In this document: positions 1 to 8,550 of the stretch, piece after piece
Layout: each line of letters begins with the position of its first letter
Position numbering within the stretch: position 1 is the stretch's first letter
DNA from: Reyranella sp.
Lineage (GTDB): Bacteria > Pseudomonadota > Alphaproteobacteria > Reyranellales > Reyranellaceae
NCBI RefSeq assembly: GCF_030651995.1
Contig: NZ_JAUSBN010000035.1
Coordinates: forward strand, 62,001-126,000
Length of the DNA: 64,000 bases
Direction: 5' to 3'
Translations under genes and position numbers: made by a program
Notes under the pieces: model-generated
What the model was told of the DNA's origin: nothing
Databases searched by the model: none
The model's input: the letters and a program-made list of their open reading frames with translations, nothing else

Positions 1-196
1 GGTGGCCTTCACCTCGGTCTGCAATGCCGCCGGTGTGCCGGCCATGTCGGTACCGCTCGAGTGGACCGAAGACGGCCTGCCGATCGGCATGCATTTCGTG
101 GCACGCTACGGTGCCGAAGCCACCTTGTTGTCACTGGCTGCCCAGCTCGAGCAGGCGCATCCATGGCGCGAGCGGTGGCCTGGACGGGTGACGTGA
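1..196 (+). CDS. Amidase (AS family), C-terminal fragment
   Basis: Only the last ~64 residues are present; the gene begins before the window, so codon 2-4 is not its start. The segment [18 protein letters not shown] followed by a short helical tail is the typical C-terminal signature of amidase-signature enzymes (GatA / amidase family), which hydrolyse amide bonds using a Ser-Ser-Lys triad; the triad lies outside the window. The stop TGA overlaps the ATG of the next gene (ATGA-type junction), so the two are probably co-transcribed. Which amide it acts on cannot be said from this fragment. Confidence 0.85.
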   Translation, partial: VAFTSVCNAAGVPAMSVPLEWTEDGLPIGMHFVARYGAEATLLSLAAQLEQAHPWRERWPGRVT

Positions 197-630
197 TGGC
201 AAAATTCTGGCGGATGGCGGTTGCGGGATTTGTCGCCGGCGTGCTGAGCGTGCTGGTGTTTCACCAGTGGGGCTTCTACGCCGCTGCGGAACTCGGCTTC
301 GGCCGGCCCAGTCTCTACAGCATGCGGCCGGTGCCGCCTTGGGGCATCCCGACCATCGCGTCGCAAGCCTTCTGGGGAGGTCTTTGGGGTGCCCTCGGCG
401 CCTTCGTCGTCGCACGCCTGCCCGGCATCCTGAAAGGCGCCCTGGGCTGGATCCTGTTCGCGATCACGCTGGTATTGGCGGTGAACTGGTTCGTCGTCCT
501 GCCGATCAAGGGTGCACCGATCGGCGGCGGCTGGCGGCTGCCGGGGGTTGTGGTGGTGCCGATCGTCTATGCCCTCTGGGGCTTCGGCATGTGGCTGTTC
601 TACGGGCTCGTCCGCAGGCTGCTGAAGTAG
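196..630 (+). CDS. Small integral membrane protein, unknown function
   Basis: 144 residues starting at the ATG that overlaps the amidase stop; the ORF track extends it upstream to 61 but the overlap start is far more likely. Hydrophobic stretches near residues 8-22, 55-75, 85-100 and 118-138 suggest about four transmembrane helices, with a basic C-terminus (VRRLLK) probably cytoplasmic. I do not recognise a named family. The translational coupling to an amidase suggests an accessory membrane role, but that is inference only. Confidence 0.7.
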   Translation: MAKFWRMAVAGFVAGVLSVLVFHQWGFYAAAELGFGRPSLYSMRPVPPWGIPTIASQAFWGGLWGALGAFVVARLPGILKGALGWILFAITLVLAVNWFVVLPIKGAPIGGGWRLPGVVVVPIVYALWGFGMWLFYGLVRRLLK

Positions 631-657
631 CGGGGCCCGCCGGGCTGGCGACTGCGG

Positions 658-1629
658 TCAGAGCTTACGCATCACCATCTGCGAGCCGCCGCCCCAGATC
701 GGCAGATAGGCCATCTTGTAGCCGGCGCCGCCGGTCACGATCGGATGGATCGCCTCCGGGGAGGCGGCGACGTCCTTGCCCTGGTCGAACAGGTATTGCT
801 GGACGCGCCTGATGTCCCAACCCTCGTGCCGCGCGATCTTCTCGGCCAGTTCGAGCGGCAGGAGAAGGACCTGTTCGCCGCGCCCGCTCTTTCGGCTCTG
901 GCCCGACATCGCGATCTCGGCCTGCATGCCGGCAACGACCGGGTCGAGGATCGCCGCGGGCGTGGCGCCTTCTCCATCGCCGGGCAGCACCTCGGCGGTG
1001 CCTGAAATGCCCATCACCGTGAGGGCGCTCTCGTCTTTGCTGAGGCCGTGGCGTTCGGTGAAGGTGGGGAAGGGACCGTCGTTCCTCTCGGCGAAGCACA
1101 GCGTGTACTTGGCGGGCTGGCCCATCGTCGCCATGTCGCCCGTGTCCGATCTGGCGCCGCCGATGTTGCGCAGGCAGAGCTGCAGGGCGCGGCCGATGCA
1201 GGCGTTGGCGCGGGTGCCGGGACCGATCGTGTTGGTCAGCGCGTTGACGCCCAGCGTGCGGACAATCGGGCCGTGGAGGCAGAGCGCGACCGCGGCACTG
1301 CCGGTGGTCGTGGCGATGCCGAGGAGATTGAAGTCCGGTTCGAGCATGGCCTGCGCCGCCGCCAGGACGACGGGCAGTTCGGCCGGCAGGCAGCCCGCGA
1401 TCACGCACTGGTAGGCGACGGACTCGGGCGTGATGTCGCCGAACATCGGCGGCATCATTCCGAGGGAGTCCGCCCGCCCGGCGATACCGGCGATCATGGC
1501 GTCGAGCCGCCTCTGCGTGGGCGGGACCAGCGGGAGGCCGTCCGAGAGTTCGGCCTCCGCCAGGATCTGCTGTGCGTTCTCCCAGGCCGTCGATTCGTCG
1601 ACGACCGGCCAGCCGCACCACTCGTTCAC
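658..1629 (-). CDS. UGSC-operon protein B, paralog of its upstream neighbour, unknown function
   Basis: 323 residues from a GTG 10 nt after the upstream stop; the longer ORF in the track (to 1770) would run far into the upstream gene and its first 47 residues look like an arginine/serine-rich out-of-frame translation. The protein aligns by eye with the upstream gene product over its whole length: SDGLPL near residue 29, AGC at 78-80, GPIVRTLGVNALTNTIG near 120-136, RANACIGRAL, and a C-terminal TGGAGYKMAYLPIWGGG. Compared with its paralog it has lost the CGTNC cysteine pair (here ALTNT), but keeps the AGC cysteine. No signal peptide is visible, so it is probably cytoplasmic. It is last in an operon with a selenoprotein and a thioredoxin-reductase-like flavoprotein, which suggests the paralogs form a complex handling a thiol or redox substrate; this function is inferred from context only. 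Confidence 0.75.
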   Translation of the reverse strand: MNEWCGWPVVDESTAWENAQQILAEAELSDGLPLVPPTQRRLDAMIAGIAGRADSLGMMPPMFGDITPESVAYQCVIAGCLPAELPVVLAAAQAMLEPDFNLLGIATTTGSAAVALCLHGPIVRTLGVNALTNTIGPGTRANACIGRALQLCLRNIGGARSDTGDMATMGQPAKYTLCFAERNDGPFPTFTERHGLSKDESALTVMGISGTAEVLPGDGEGATPAAILDPVVAGMQAEIAMSGQSRKSGRGEQVLLLPLELAEKIARHEGWDIRRVQQYLFDQGKDVAASPEAIHPIVTGGAGYKMAYLPIWGGGSQMVMRKL

Positions 1630-1639
1630 GACGGGTCGC

Positions 1640-2677
1640 TCATCGGGCGATGCGCGTGCAGGCGACGGTGGTGCCGCCGAACGACGGGATGAACGCCGAA
1701 TGCTTGCCCGCACCGCCCGCCACCGTGATGTGGATGTCCTTCGGATCGCGGCCGATCGACAGCCAGTCACCGTCCGGCTTGTGGCCGGTGGTCTCGTACG
1801 TCACGAGGTTTTCCTTCGAGACGCGCGAGAGATGGACTCGCGAGCGCTTCCACAGCTCCTCGCGGATGCTGTCGATCGTGAAACCGTCGCGCTTCAGGGT
1901 CGCGGCATGCTCGGGACCGATGATGACGAACATCGGGCCCTTGCCGTAGATCGTGTTGGAGCCCGGGTTGGACATGCCGCCCGCGAAGGTGGTCAGCAGC
2001 CCGTCGCCGGTGGTCGAACCATGGTCGTTGAGGTTATGCGGGCCTTCGCCCGACATCACCGTCACGACCGAGTCGGTCGGCGCGAAGCCGCGCTGCACAT
2101 GATAGGGCGCCCAGGGATTCTCCTCCTCGTTCTCGCCGAAGCAGAAGGTGAACTTGGCGGGATTGCCCTGGGTCGAGCGGTCCATTTCGCCCGGCTTGGC
2201 GCCGGCGACGTTCAGCAGCATCAGCCCGAGCGCGCGGCCAATCGTGGCATTGGCCTGGCGACCCTGGCCGAAGCAGTTGGTGCCGCAGTTGATGTTGAGC
2301 TCGTGCCGGATCGGGCCGCTCACCATGACCATCGGCGCACAGGAGTGCGTCGTCGCGAGCGTACCGTGGAGATTGTACTCCGGGTCGAGCACGCCGCGCA
2401 GGGCGGCGGTCACGACCGGGAAGTATTCGGGCTTGCAGCCGGCCATGACGGCATTTGCCGCCAGTGCCTGCAGCGTCGGAACGACCTGGCGCGGCGGCAC
2501 CGGCGGGTAGGGGCGGTTGTCGCCGCGCACGGTCTCGACGAACTTCGCCACTTTCGCCTCGGTGGGCACGAACAGCGGCATGCCGTCGCTCCAGCCCTGT
2601 TCGTTGGCGTACTCGTTGAAGGCCTCGACATCCATGTCGCCGATGTCGATCACTTCCTGTTCGGCGATGTCCTTCAT
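1640..2677 (-). CDS. UGSC-operon protein A (CGTNC-containing), unknown function
   Basis: 345 residues. The ATG at 2677 overlaps the stop of the selenoprotein gene (ATGA), so translation is probably coupled. Cysteines stand at about residues 81 (AGC), 113 (HSC), 131 and 135 (NCGTNC), the last pair in a glycine-rich segment followed by GQGRQANATIGRALG. The C-terminal GGAGKHSAFIPSFGG motif matches the downstream paralog. No signal peptide or membrane segment is seen. I do not recognise an enzymatic family with certainty. The position directly after a UGSC selenoprotein and a TrxR-like protein makes a redox-active role for the cysteine pair plausible (inference). The two paralogs probably arose by duplication, with only this copy keeping CxxxC. 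Confidence 0.8.
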   Translation of the reverse strand: MKDIAEQEVIDIGDMDVEAFNEYANEQGWSDGMPLFVPTEAKVAKFVETVRGDNRPYPPVPPRQVVPTLQALAANAVMAGCKPEYFPVVTAALRGVLDPEYNLHGTLATTHSCAPMVMVSGPIRHELNINCGTNCFGQGRQANATIGRALGLMLLNVAGAKPGEMDRSTQGNPAKFTFCFGENEEENPWAPYHVQRGFAPTDSVVTVMSGEGPHNLNDHGSTTGDGLLTTFAGGMSNPGSNTIYGKGPMFVIIGPEHAATLKRDGFTIDSIREELWKRSRVHLSRVSKENLVTYETTGHKPDGDWLSIGRDPKDIHITVAGGAGKHSAFIPSFGGTTVACTRIAR

Positions 2678-3192
2678 TTGCCTGTGGCCTCGGTCAGTCC
2701 CTTGGTCGCTGCTTCTATACGTTCCCGCAGCTCTTCGGCGTTGAGGCCGCCGACGGGATGCTTGACCACGATCATGCGCGCCTCGACCTTGCGGGCTTTC
2801 GCCTGCGCCAGGACCAGCGGTTTGAAAGTCTCAGTGGCGATCACGAAAGCGGTGATGCCGAGCTTCTCGAGTTCGAGGCTGTCGTGGAAACTCCACGATG
2901 AACAGCTTCCTCAATCCCCTAAGGCTAGTAGCGCTGCCTTGTAGTTCTTCGCGACCTTCTCGATCAGTTCCTTCGGCGCCGGCTGGCTGGCGCTGTTCTT
3001 GGCATGGAAGTGGATATTGTCGACCGGCCGGTGCGCGCCCAGCATGGCGCGGACGCCTTCCAGCAGCTCGCGGGCATTCGGCTTCGAGTTGGATATCAGG
3101 GCGATGGCGTCCGTCGCCCAGTTGACGGGCTGCAAGGTCACCTTGGCAGGACCGGCGGCGGCCATGCCGAAGCTCGGATTGAAGATGCGCAT
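2674..3192 (-). CDS. UGSC-family selenoprotein (UGA at 2911-2913 read as selenocysteine)
   Basis: The ORF track stops this frame at 2911 (93 residues ending LLALGD). Reading through the UGA gives GD-U-GSCSSWSFHD, then SLELEKLGITAFVIATETF and an in-frame TGA at 2674-2676 that overlaps the next ATG; total 172 residues with Sec at 94 and Cys at 97 (a UxxC redox motif). The UGSC motif is a known bacterial selenoprotein family first seen in marine metagenome surveys. The post-UGA part is protein-like, runs to a tightly coupled stop, and a SECIS-like hairpin follows the UGA. The start MRIFNPSFGM lies 17 nt after the TrxR-like gene, preceded by GGGAAACGAAC. It is probably a small cytoplasmic thiol-redox protein working with its operon partners. 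A truncating nonsense mutation is the alternative, but the position at exactly the U of UGSC argues strongly against it. Confidence 0.88.
2878..2906 (-). promoter_or_regulatory. Bacterial SECIS-like stem-loop downstream of the UGA
   Basis: On the coding (minus) strand the UGA is followed by GGAA, then GCTG-ttca-TCGTGG-AGTTT-CCACGA-CAGC. The apical stem TCGTGG/CCACGA has six perfect pairs, a 5-nt loop with G in the second position, and a lower GCTG/CAGC stem separated by a one-sided 4-nt bulge. The loop begins 19 nt after the UGA. A G in the first two loop positions and a loop 16-37 nt from the UGA are known features of bacterial SECIS elements recognised by SelB. Confidence 0.75.
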
Positions 3193-3209
3193 GTTCGTTT
3201 CCCTCCACG

Positions 3210-4079
3210 CTACTTGTTCAACGCCGCGACAATCGACTTGGCGACGCGCTGGCCGTCCGCGATGGCGTTGGCCAGGTATTCCTTGGAGCCGGACCGAACG
3301 TCGCCGGCGGCGAACACCAGCGACTGGGCGGTCTGGCCCGCCTCGTCCACAACGATATGCCCCGTGGCGTCGCGTGCAAGCGAATCCGGCAGGAATTCCG
3401 CAGCGGGAGACCGGCCCTCGTAAACGAACACCGCATTTGTCGGAATGCGGTCTCGCTGACCGTCGTTTTCGACCGTGACCGCCTCAAGCCCATTGCTGCC
3501 TTCGAGGCCGACGATGCGCCCCGGCCGGGCGGTGACGCCTTCCGGTACCGGGCCGGTCGGCGTGCCGAGCATGGTGATCTCGCCGGCGATGCCCACGAGG
3601 ACGGCGGCCTCGTACGGCGCCCAGCCGGTGGCGCCGGCGATGATCACCGGCTGGCCGGCATAGAGCGGGCCATCGCAGTTCGCGCAGTGGGACAGGCCCC
3701 GCCCTTCATATTCTTCCTCGCCGGGAAGGCCGAGCTTGCCCTTGCTCATGCCGGTCGCAACCACGAGGGATCGCGCCGTATGGCGCTCGCCGTCGGCGGT
3801 CTCGATCTCGAAGGGCCCATTGCCGGAAATCGCTGTGACTTCGCCGAAGCCGATCTCGACGCCAGCGACGACGGCATCGTCGGTCAGGCGCGCGGCCATG
3901 GTCGTGCCGTCGAAGATCTCCTCGAAATCGTGCAACTGGCCCAGGTTGATGATCTCGCCGCCGGGCGCAAGCTTGTCGAGGCAGAGCGCCTTCAGGCCCG
4001 CGCGGGCGACTTCGGTGGCGGCGGTGAGGCCGGCCGGGCCGGCGCCGATGACGATCACGTCGTAGGAAGGGGTGTCCAT
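3210..4079 (-). CDS. Thioredoxin-reductase-like FAD protein lacking a canonical NADPH motif
   Basis: 289 residues from the ATG reading MDTPSYDVIVIGAG; the track's longer ORF adds 75 unlikely residues. The FAD-binding GAGPAG lies at 12-17, the active-site CANC at 132-135 (same place as the CxxC of bacterial TrxB) and the C-terminal FAD motif FAAGDV near 255. The second nucleotide domain is unusual: where TrxB has GGGxSAxE and then HRRxxxR for NADPH, this protein has AGATGWAPYEAA and TPTGPVPEGV, and is about 30 residues shorter than usual. It may therefore use another electron donor or NADH (inference). It is first in the operon and divergent from livH, 175 bp away. It is probably the reductase for the downstream selenoprotein. 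Confidence 0.85.
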   Translation of the reverse strand: MDTPSYDVIVIGAGPAGLTAATEVARAGLKALCLDKLAPGGEIINLGQLHDFEEIFDGTTMAARLTDDAVVAGVEIGFGEVTAISGNGPFEIETADGERHTARSLVVATGMSKGKLGLPGEEEYEGRGLSHCANCDGPLYAGQPVIIAGATGWAPYEAAVLVGIAGEITMLGTPTGPVPEGVTARPGRIVGLEGSNGLEAVTVENDGQRDRIPTNAVFVYEGRSPAAEFLPDSLARDATGHIVVDEAGQTAQSLVFAAGDVRSGSKEYLANAIADGQRVAKSIVAALNK

Positions 4080-4254
4080 GGCCGTCTTTAATCGGCACTT
4101 GGACGGAGGAGCGCAAGGGACAATTCGGCCCGGCCACGCCCGGCCGTCCTGCGATGCCCCATTGTGGTCCACGATTTGCAGGCCGCCCATCTTGAGCTTG
4201 CCAGTCCCCGAGAAAGCATCGTAGGTCGCAAGGGCAGGGAGACACAAACAGGGC

Positions 4255-5169
4255 ATGGCGTATTTCACGCAACAGCTGATCAACGCAATCACGCTGGGCG
4301 CCATCTACGGGTTGATCGCCATCGGATACACGATGGTCTATGGGATCATCGGCATGATCAACTTCGCGCATGGCGAGGTGTTCATGATCGGCGCCTTCAT
4401 CTCGCTGATCGGCTTCGTCATCTGCGGAAGCCTCGGCATCAGCTCGGCACCCATCGCCATCGTTCTCGTGCTGCTCTTGGCCATGTCATTCTCCGCCGTC
4501 TACGGATGGGCGATAGAACGAACGGCTTACAGACCGTTGCGGGGCTCGTTCCGGCTGGCCCCGCTGATCTCCGCCATCGGCGTGTCGATCGCCCTCCAGA
4601 ACTACGTGCAACTGGCGCAGGGGGCGCGACCCAAACCCGGTGGGCAGGTCGTGTCCGGCGGCTTCAACCTCTTTACCGCCGACGGCTTCGACGTGCGCGT
4701 CACCTGGCTGCAGATCATCATCGTGCTGGTGACGGTCGTGCTGATGGCGGGCTTCACCTGGGTGATCGCGAAAACCTCGCTGGGACGCCAGCAGCGCGCC
4801 TGCGAACAGGACATGAAGATGGCGGCGCTGCTGGGCGTGAATGTCGACCGCACCATCTCGCTCACCTTCGTGCTGGGCGCGGCATTGGCCGCCGTCGCCG
4901 GCATGCTGTTCCTGATGTACTACGGCGTGGTCGACTTCTTCATCGGCTTCCTGGCCGGCATCAAGGCCTTCACCGCGGCGGTGCTGGGGGGCATCGGCTC
5001 GCTGCCTGGCGCTATGCTGGGCGGGCTGCTGATCGGGCTGATCGAGGTCTTCTGGGCCGGCTACTTCTCGAGCGAATACAAGGATGTCGCGGCCTTCGCG
5101 ATCCTCGTGCTGGTGCTGATCTTCCGGCCGAGCGGCCTGCTCGGCAAACCGGAGATCGAGAAGGTCTGA
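4255..5169 (+). CDS. livH: Branched-chain amino acid-type ABC permease (LivH family), system 1
   Basis: 304 residues with about eight hydrophobic segments. The N-terminal QQLINAITLGAIYGLIAIGYT and MINFAHGEVFMIGA are the classical LivH signature, and AAVLGGIGSLPGAMLGG is the conserved EAA-like cytoplasmic loop contacting the ATPases. It forms one half of an inner-membrane channel with the downstream LivM. First gene of a tightly packed operon livH-livM-livG-livF-small membrane protein-binding protein. The substrate could be branched-chain amino acids, or another amino acid or amide, as Liv systems vary. The 175 bp before it is the shared promoter region with the divergent selenoprotein operon; I could not pick a convincing -35/-10. 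Confidence 0.92.
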   Translation: MAYFTQQLINAITLGAIYGLIAIGYTMVYGIIGMINFAHGEVFMIGAFISLIGFVICGSLGISSAPIAIVLVLLLAMSFSAVYGWAIERTAYRPLRGSFRLAPLISAIGVSIALQNYVQLAQGARPKPGGQVVSGGFNLFTADGFDVRVTWLQIIIVLVTVVLMAGFTWVIAKTSLGRQQRACEQDMKMAALLGVNVDRTISLTFVLGAALAAVAGMLFLMYYGVVDFFIGFLAGIKAFTAAVLGGIGSLPGAMLGGLLIGLIEVFWAGYFSSEYKDVAAFAILVLVLIFRPSGLLGKPEIEKV

Positions 5170-5172
5170 CGG

Positions 5173-6590
5173 ATGGGCCCGCGTCTGCCTCTCATGCTGA
5201 AGGATGCGGGGCTCACCGCGTTCGTCGCCGCCGCGCTGGGCATCTTTATCGTCGGCTTCCGCACCGTCGACCAGGGCGGCGGAAAGGGCCTGGGCTTCGA
5301 CTATCACCTCGTCGATCTCGCCGTGGCGGTGTTCGTCATCTTCATCGGCCGGCTCGGCCTCTCGATGGCGGCGAACGGGCTGCGCTGGCCCGCCATCGTT
5401 CTGGGGGTGGCGATGATGGCGGCCGGCGCCTCGCCGATGAAGCTGCCGTCCGGCTTCCTGCACTGGTTCGTGGCGCTGGGCGGCGTGCTGCTGGTGATCC
5501 GCGCGATCTGGCCGTGGGCCAACGACGCCATGGGCGTCGCGGCGCGGACGCCGTCCGGCGTGGCGCTCGGAAAGGCCGGCGTCAAATGGTTCGGCTGGCT
5601 GTTGCTGGCGGCGGCGGTCCTGATGCCGTTCACGCCCTTCGCCGACCAGAAGACGATGGATCTCGGCGTGCTGATCCTGACCTACGTGATGCTGGGGTGG
5701 GGGCTCAACATCGTGGTCGGCCTCGCCGGCCTGCTCGACCTGGGATACGTCGCCTTCTATGCGGTCGGCGCTTACGCCTACGCGCTGCTCAGCACGCAGT
5801 ACGGGCTGGGCTTCTGGACGGTCCTGCCGCTCGCCGGGATGATGGCGGCACTGTTCGGCATCGTGCTGGGTTTTCCGGTGCTGCGCCTGCGCGGCGACTA
5901 TCTGGCCATCGTGACGCTGGGGTTCGGCGAGATCATCCGCCTCGTGCTGCTCAACTGGTTCGACCTGACCAACGGACCGGCCGGCATCGGCTCGATTCCC
6001 GGTCCGACCCTGTTCGGCGCCGTGTTCGCCGAGACTCCGCCGCCCGGCAAGCAGACCGTGTCGGAGATGCTGGGCATCGCCTTCGACGGCAACCACCGGC
6101 TGATCTTCCTCTACTATATCATCCTCGGCCTGGCGCTGATCACCAACCTCTTCACGCAGCGCATGCGGCGCCTGCCGGTGGGCCGTGCCTGGGAGGCGCT
6201 GCGCGAGGACGAGACGGCCTGCCAGGCGCTCGGCATCAACCCGACCAACACCAAGCTCACGGCCTTCGCGATCGGCGCCATGTTCGCGGGCTTCGCCGGT
6301 TCCTTCTTTGCCGCCAAGCAGCGCTTCATCAGCCCCGAGAGTTTCGTGTTCATCGAATCGGCGATCATCCTGGCGATCGTCGTGCTGGGCGGCATGGGCA
6401 GCCAGATCGGCGTCGTGCTGGCCGCTGTGCTGCTGATCGGCCTGCCCGAATGGTTTCGTGATCTCGGCAACTACCGCATGTTGGCCTTCGGCCTCGCCAT
6501 GGTGCTGATCATGGTGTTCAAGCCGCGCGGCCTCATCTCCCACCGCGAGCCGTCGATCCGATTGCATCCCGCCGGCTCGGGAGGCGGCGG

Positions 6591-6594
<4 letters not shown>
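5173..6594 (+). CDS. livM: Branched-chain amino acid-type ABC permease (LivM family) with long N-terminus, system 1
   Basis: 473 residues, longer than the usual ~330 because of an extra hydrophobic N-terminal region (roughly residues 1-150), as in LivM proteins carrying an added N-terminal domain. The core begins around DLGVLILTYVMLGWGLNIVVGLAG and has the family motifs GLLDLGYVAFYAVGAY, RLRGDYLAIVTLGFGEI and GRAWEALREDETA. It pairs with LivH to form the channel. The ATG is 3 nt after the livH stop, and its TGA overlaps the livG start (ATGA). Confidence 0.92.
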
Positions 6595-7407
<813 letters not shown>

Positions 7408-7415
<8 letters not shown>

Positions 7416-8136
7416 ACCCTCGTTCCTGTCGGTGAACGGCGTCGAGACCTTCTACGGTGCCATCCAGGCCCTGCATGGGGTCGATCTCGAGGTGGCGCGC
7501 GGCGAGATCGTGACCCTGATCGGCGCCAACGGGGCGGGGAAATCCACCCTGCTGATGACGATCTGCGGCAATCCCCGCGCGCACAGCGGCACCATCGTGT
7601 TCGACGGCGAGGACATCACGGCGCTGCCGACCCACCAGATCGTGCGGCGCGGCGTGGCGCAGGTGCCCGAGGGGCGACGCATCTTCGCGCGCATGAGCGT
7701 CTACGAGAACCTTCAGATGGGCGCGATCCTGGGCGATCCGGCCAACTTCAAGTCGGACCTCGACCGCGTCTTCGCCATGTTCCCGCGGCTGGCCGAGCGG
7801 CGCGACCAGCGTGGCGGCACCCTGTCAGGCGGCGAGCAGCAGATGCTGGCGATCGGCCGTGCCCTCATGAGCCGGCCGAGGCTGCTGCTGCTCGACGAGC
7901 CGTCGCTCGGCCTCGCGCCCCTGATCGTGCGCCAGATCTTCGATTCGATCGGCCGCATCGCCCGGGAGGAGGGTGTCACGATCTTCCTCGTCGAGCAGAA
8001 CGCCTTCCACGCGTTGCGCCTGGCCGATCGCGGCTACGTGCTGGCCAACGGCCGGGTGCGCCTCAGCGGCAGCGGCAAGGAGCTGCTGGCCAACCAGGAG
8101 GTCCGCGCGGCCTATCTCGAGGGCGGCCACGCATGA
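7408..8136 (+). CDS. livF: Branched-chain amino acid-type ABC ATPase (LivF family), system 1
   Basis: 242 residues from the ATG inside the end of livG (MPEPSFLSVNGVETFYG); the track's upstream extension is the livG frame-shifted shadow. Walker A GANGAGKST, signature LSGGEQQMLAIGRAL, Walker B LLLLDEPSLGLAP, and H-loop VEQNAFHAL are all present and match LivF. It partners LivG. The last codons overlap the ATG of the next small gene by 4 nt, so that small protein is part of the same transcript. Confidence 0.93.
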
Positions 8137-8495
8137 GCCCGCTCGACACCTTCATGTTCGACTGGTTCGGCGACACGCTGTTCAACGTGGTCGTGTTCAA
8201 CCTCGTGCTGATCGGGCCGGCCTCGTTCGCGGCCGGCCATGCCGTCGCGCTGACCTGGCGGCCCTGGCCGCAGATCGTGTTCTACACGGCGCTCCTGTCG
8301 GCCACGTTGCGTTTCCTCGACTATGCCCTGGCGGGCGGCGAGTTGTTGTCGCTGGCCGGTTTTGCACTGGGCTGGGCCGTACAATTGTCGATCGCGGCCT
8401 TTGCCTTCAGGCTCACGCGGGCGCGCCAGATGGTGCGCCAGTATCCGTGGCTCTACCGGCGCAAAGGCTTGCTGGGTTGGGACGACCGGCCTTAA
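8133..8495 (+). CDS. Small Liv-operon membrane protein (DUF6867-like)
   Basis: 120 residues with three probable membrane helices (about 18-38, 48-66, 72-92) and a basic tail ending in YRRKGLLGWDDRP. It overlaps livF by 4 nt. I believe it belongs to the small DUF6867-type membrane proteins found next to livF in alphaproteobacteria; that family name is from memory and not checked. Its role is unknown; operon position suggests it modulates or stabilises the Liv permease (inference). Confidence 0.75.
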   Translation: MSPLDTFMFDWFGDTLFNVVVFNLVLIGPASFAAGHAVALTWRPWPQIVFYTALLSATLRFLDYALAGGELLSLAGFALGWAVQLSIAAFAFRLTRARQMVRQYPWLYRRKGLLGWDDRP

Positions 8496-8550
8496 TGTAA
8501 TGGTCATGCTCCGCAGCAGCGGAGGGGGCTCAATCAACAGGGAGACTCGG

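Noticed and set aside
2831-3208. 125-residue minus-strand ORF overlapping the selenoprotein
   Set aside because: Wrong frame; its sequence is Arg/Gln-rich with no conserved motif, whereas the UGSC frame is continuous when UGA is read as Sec.
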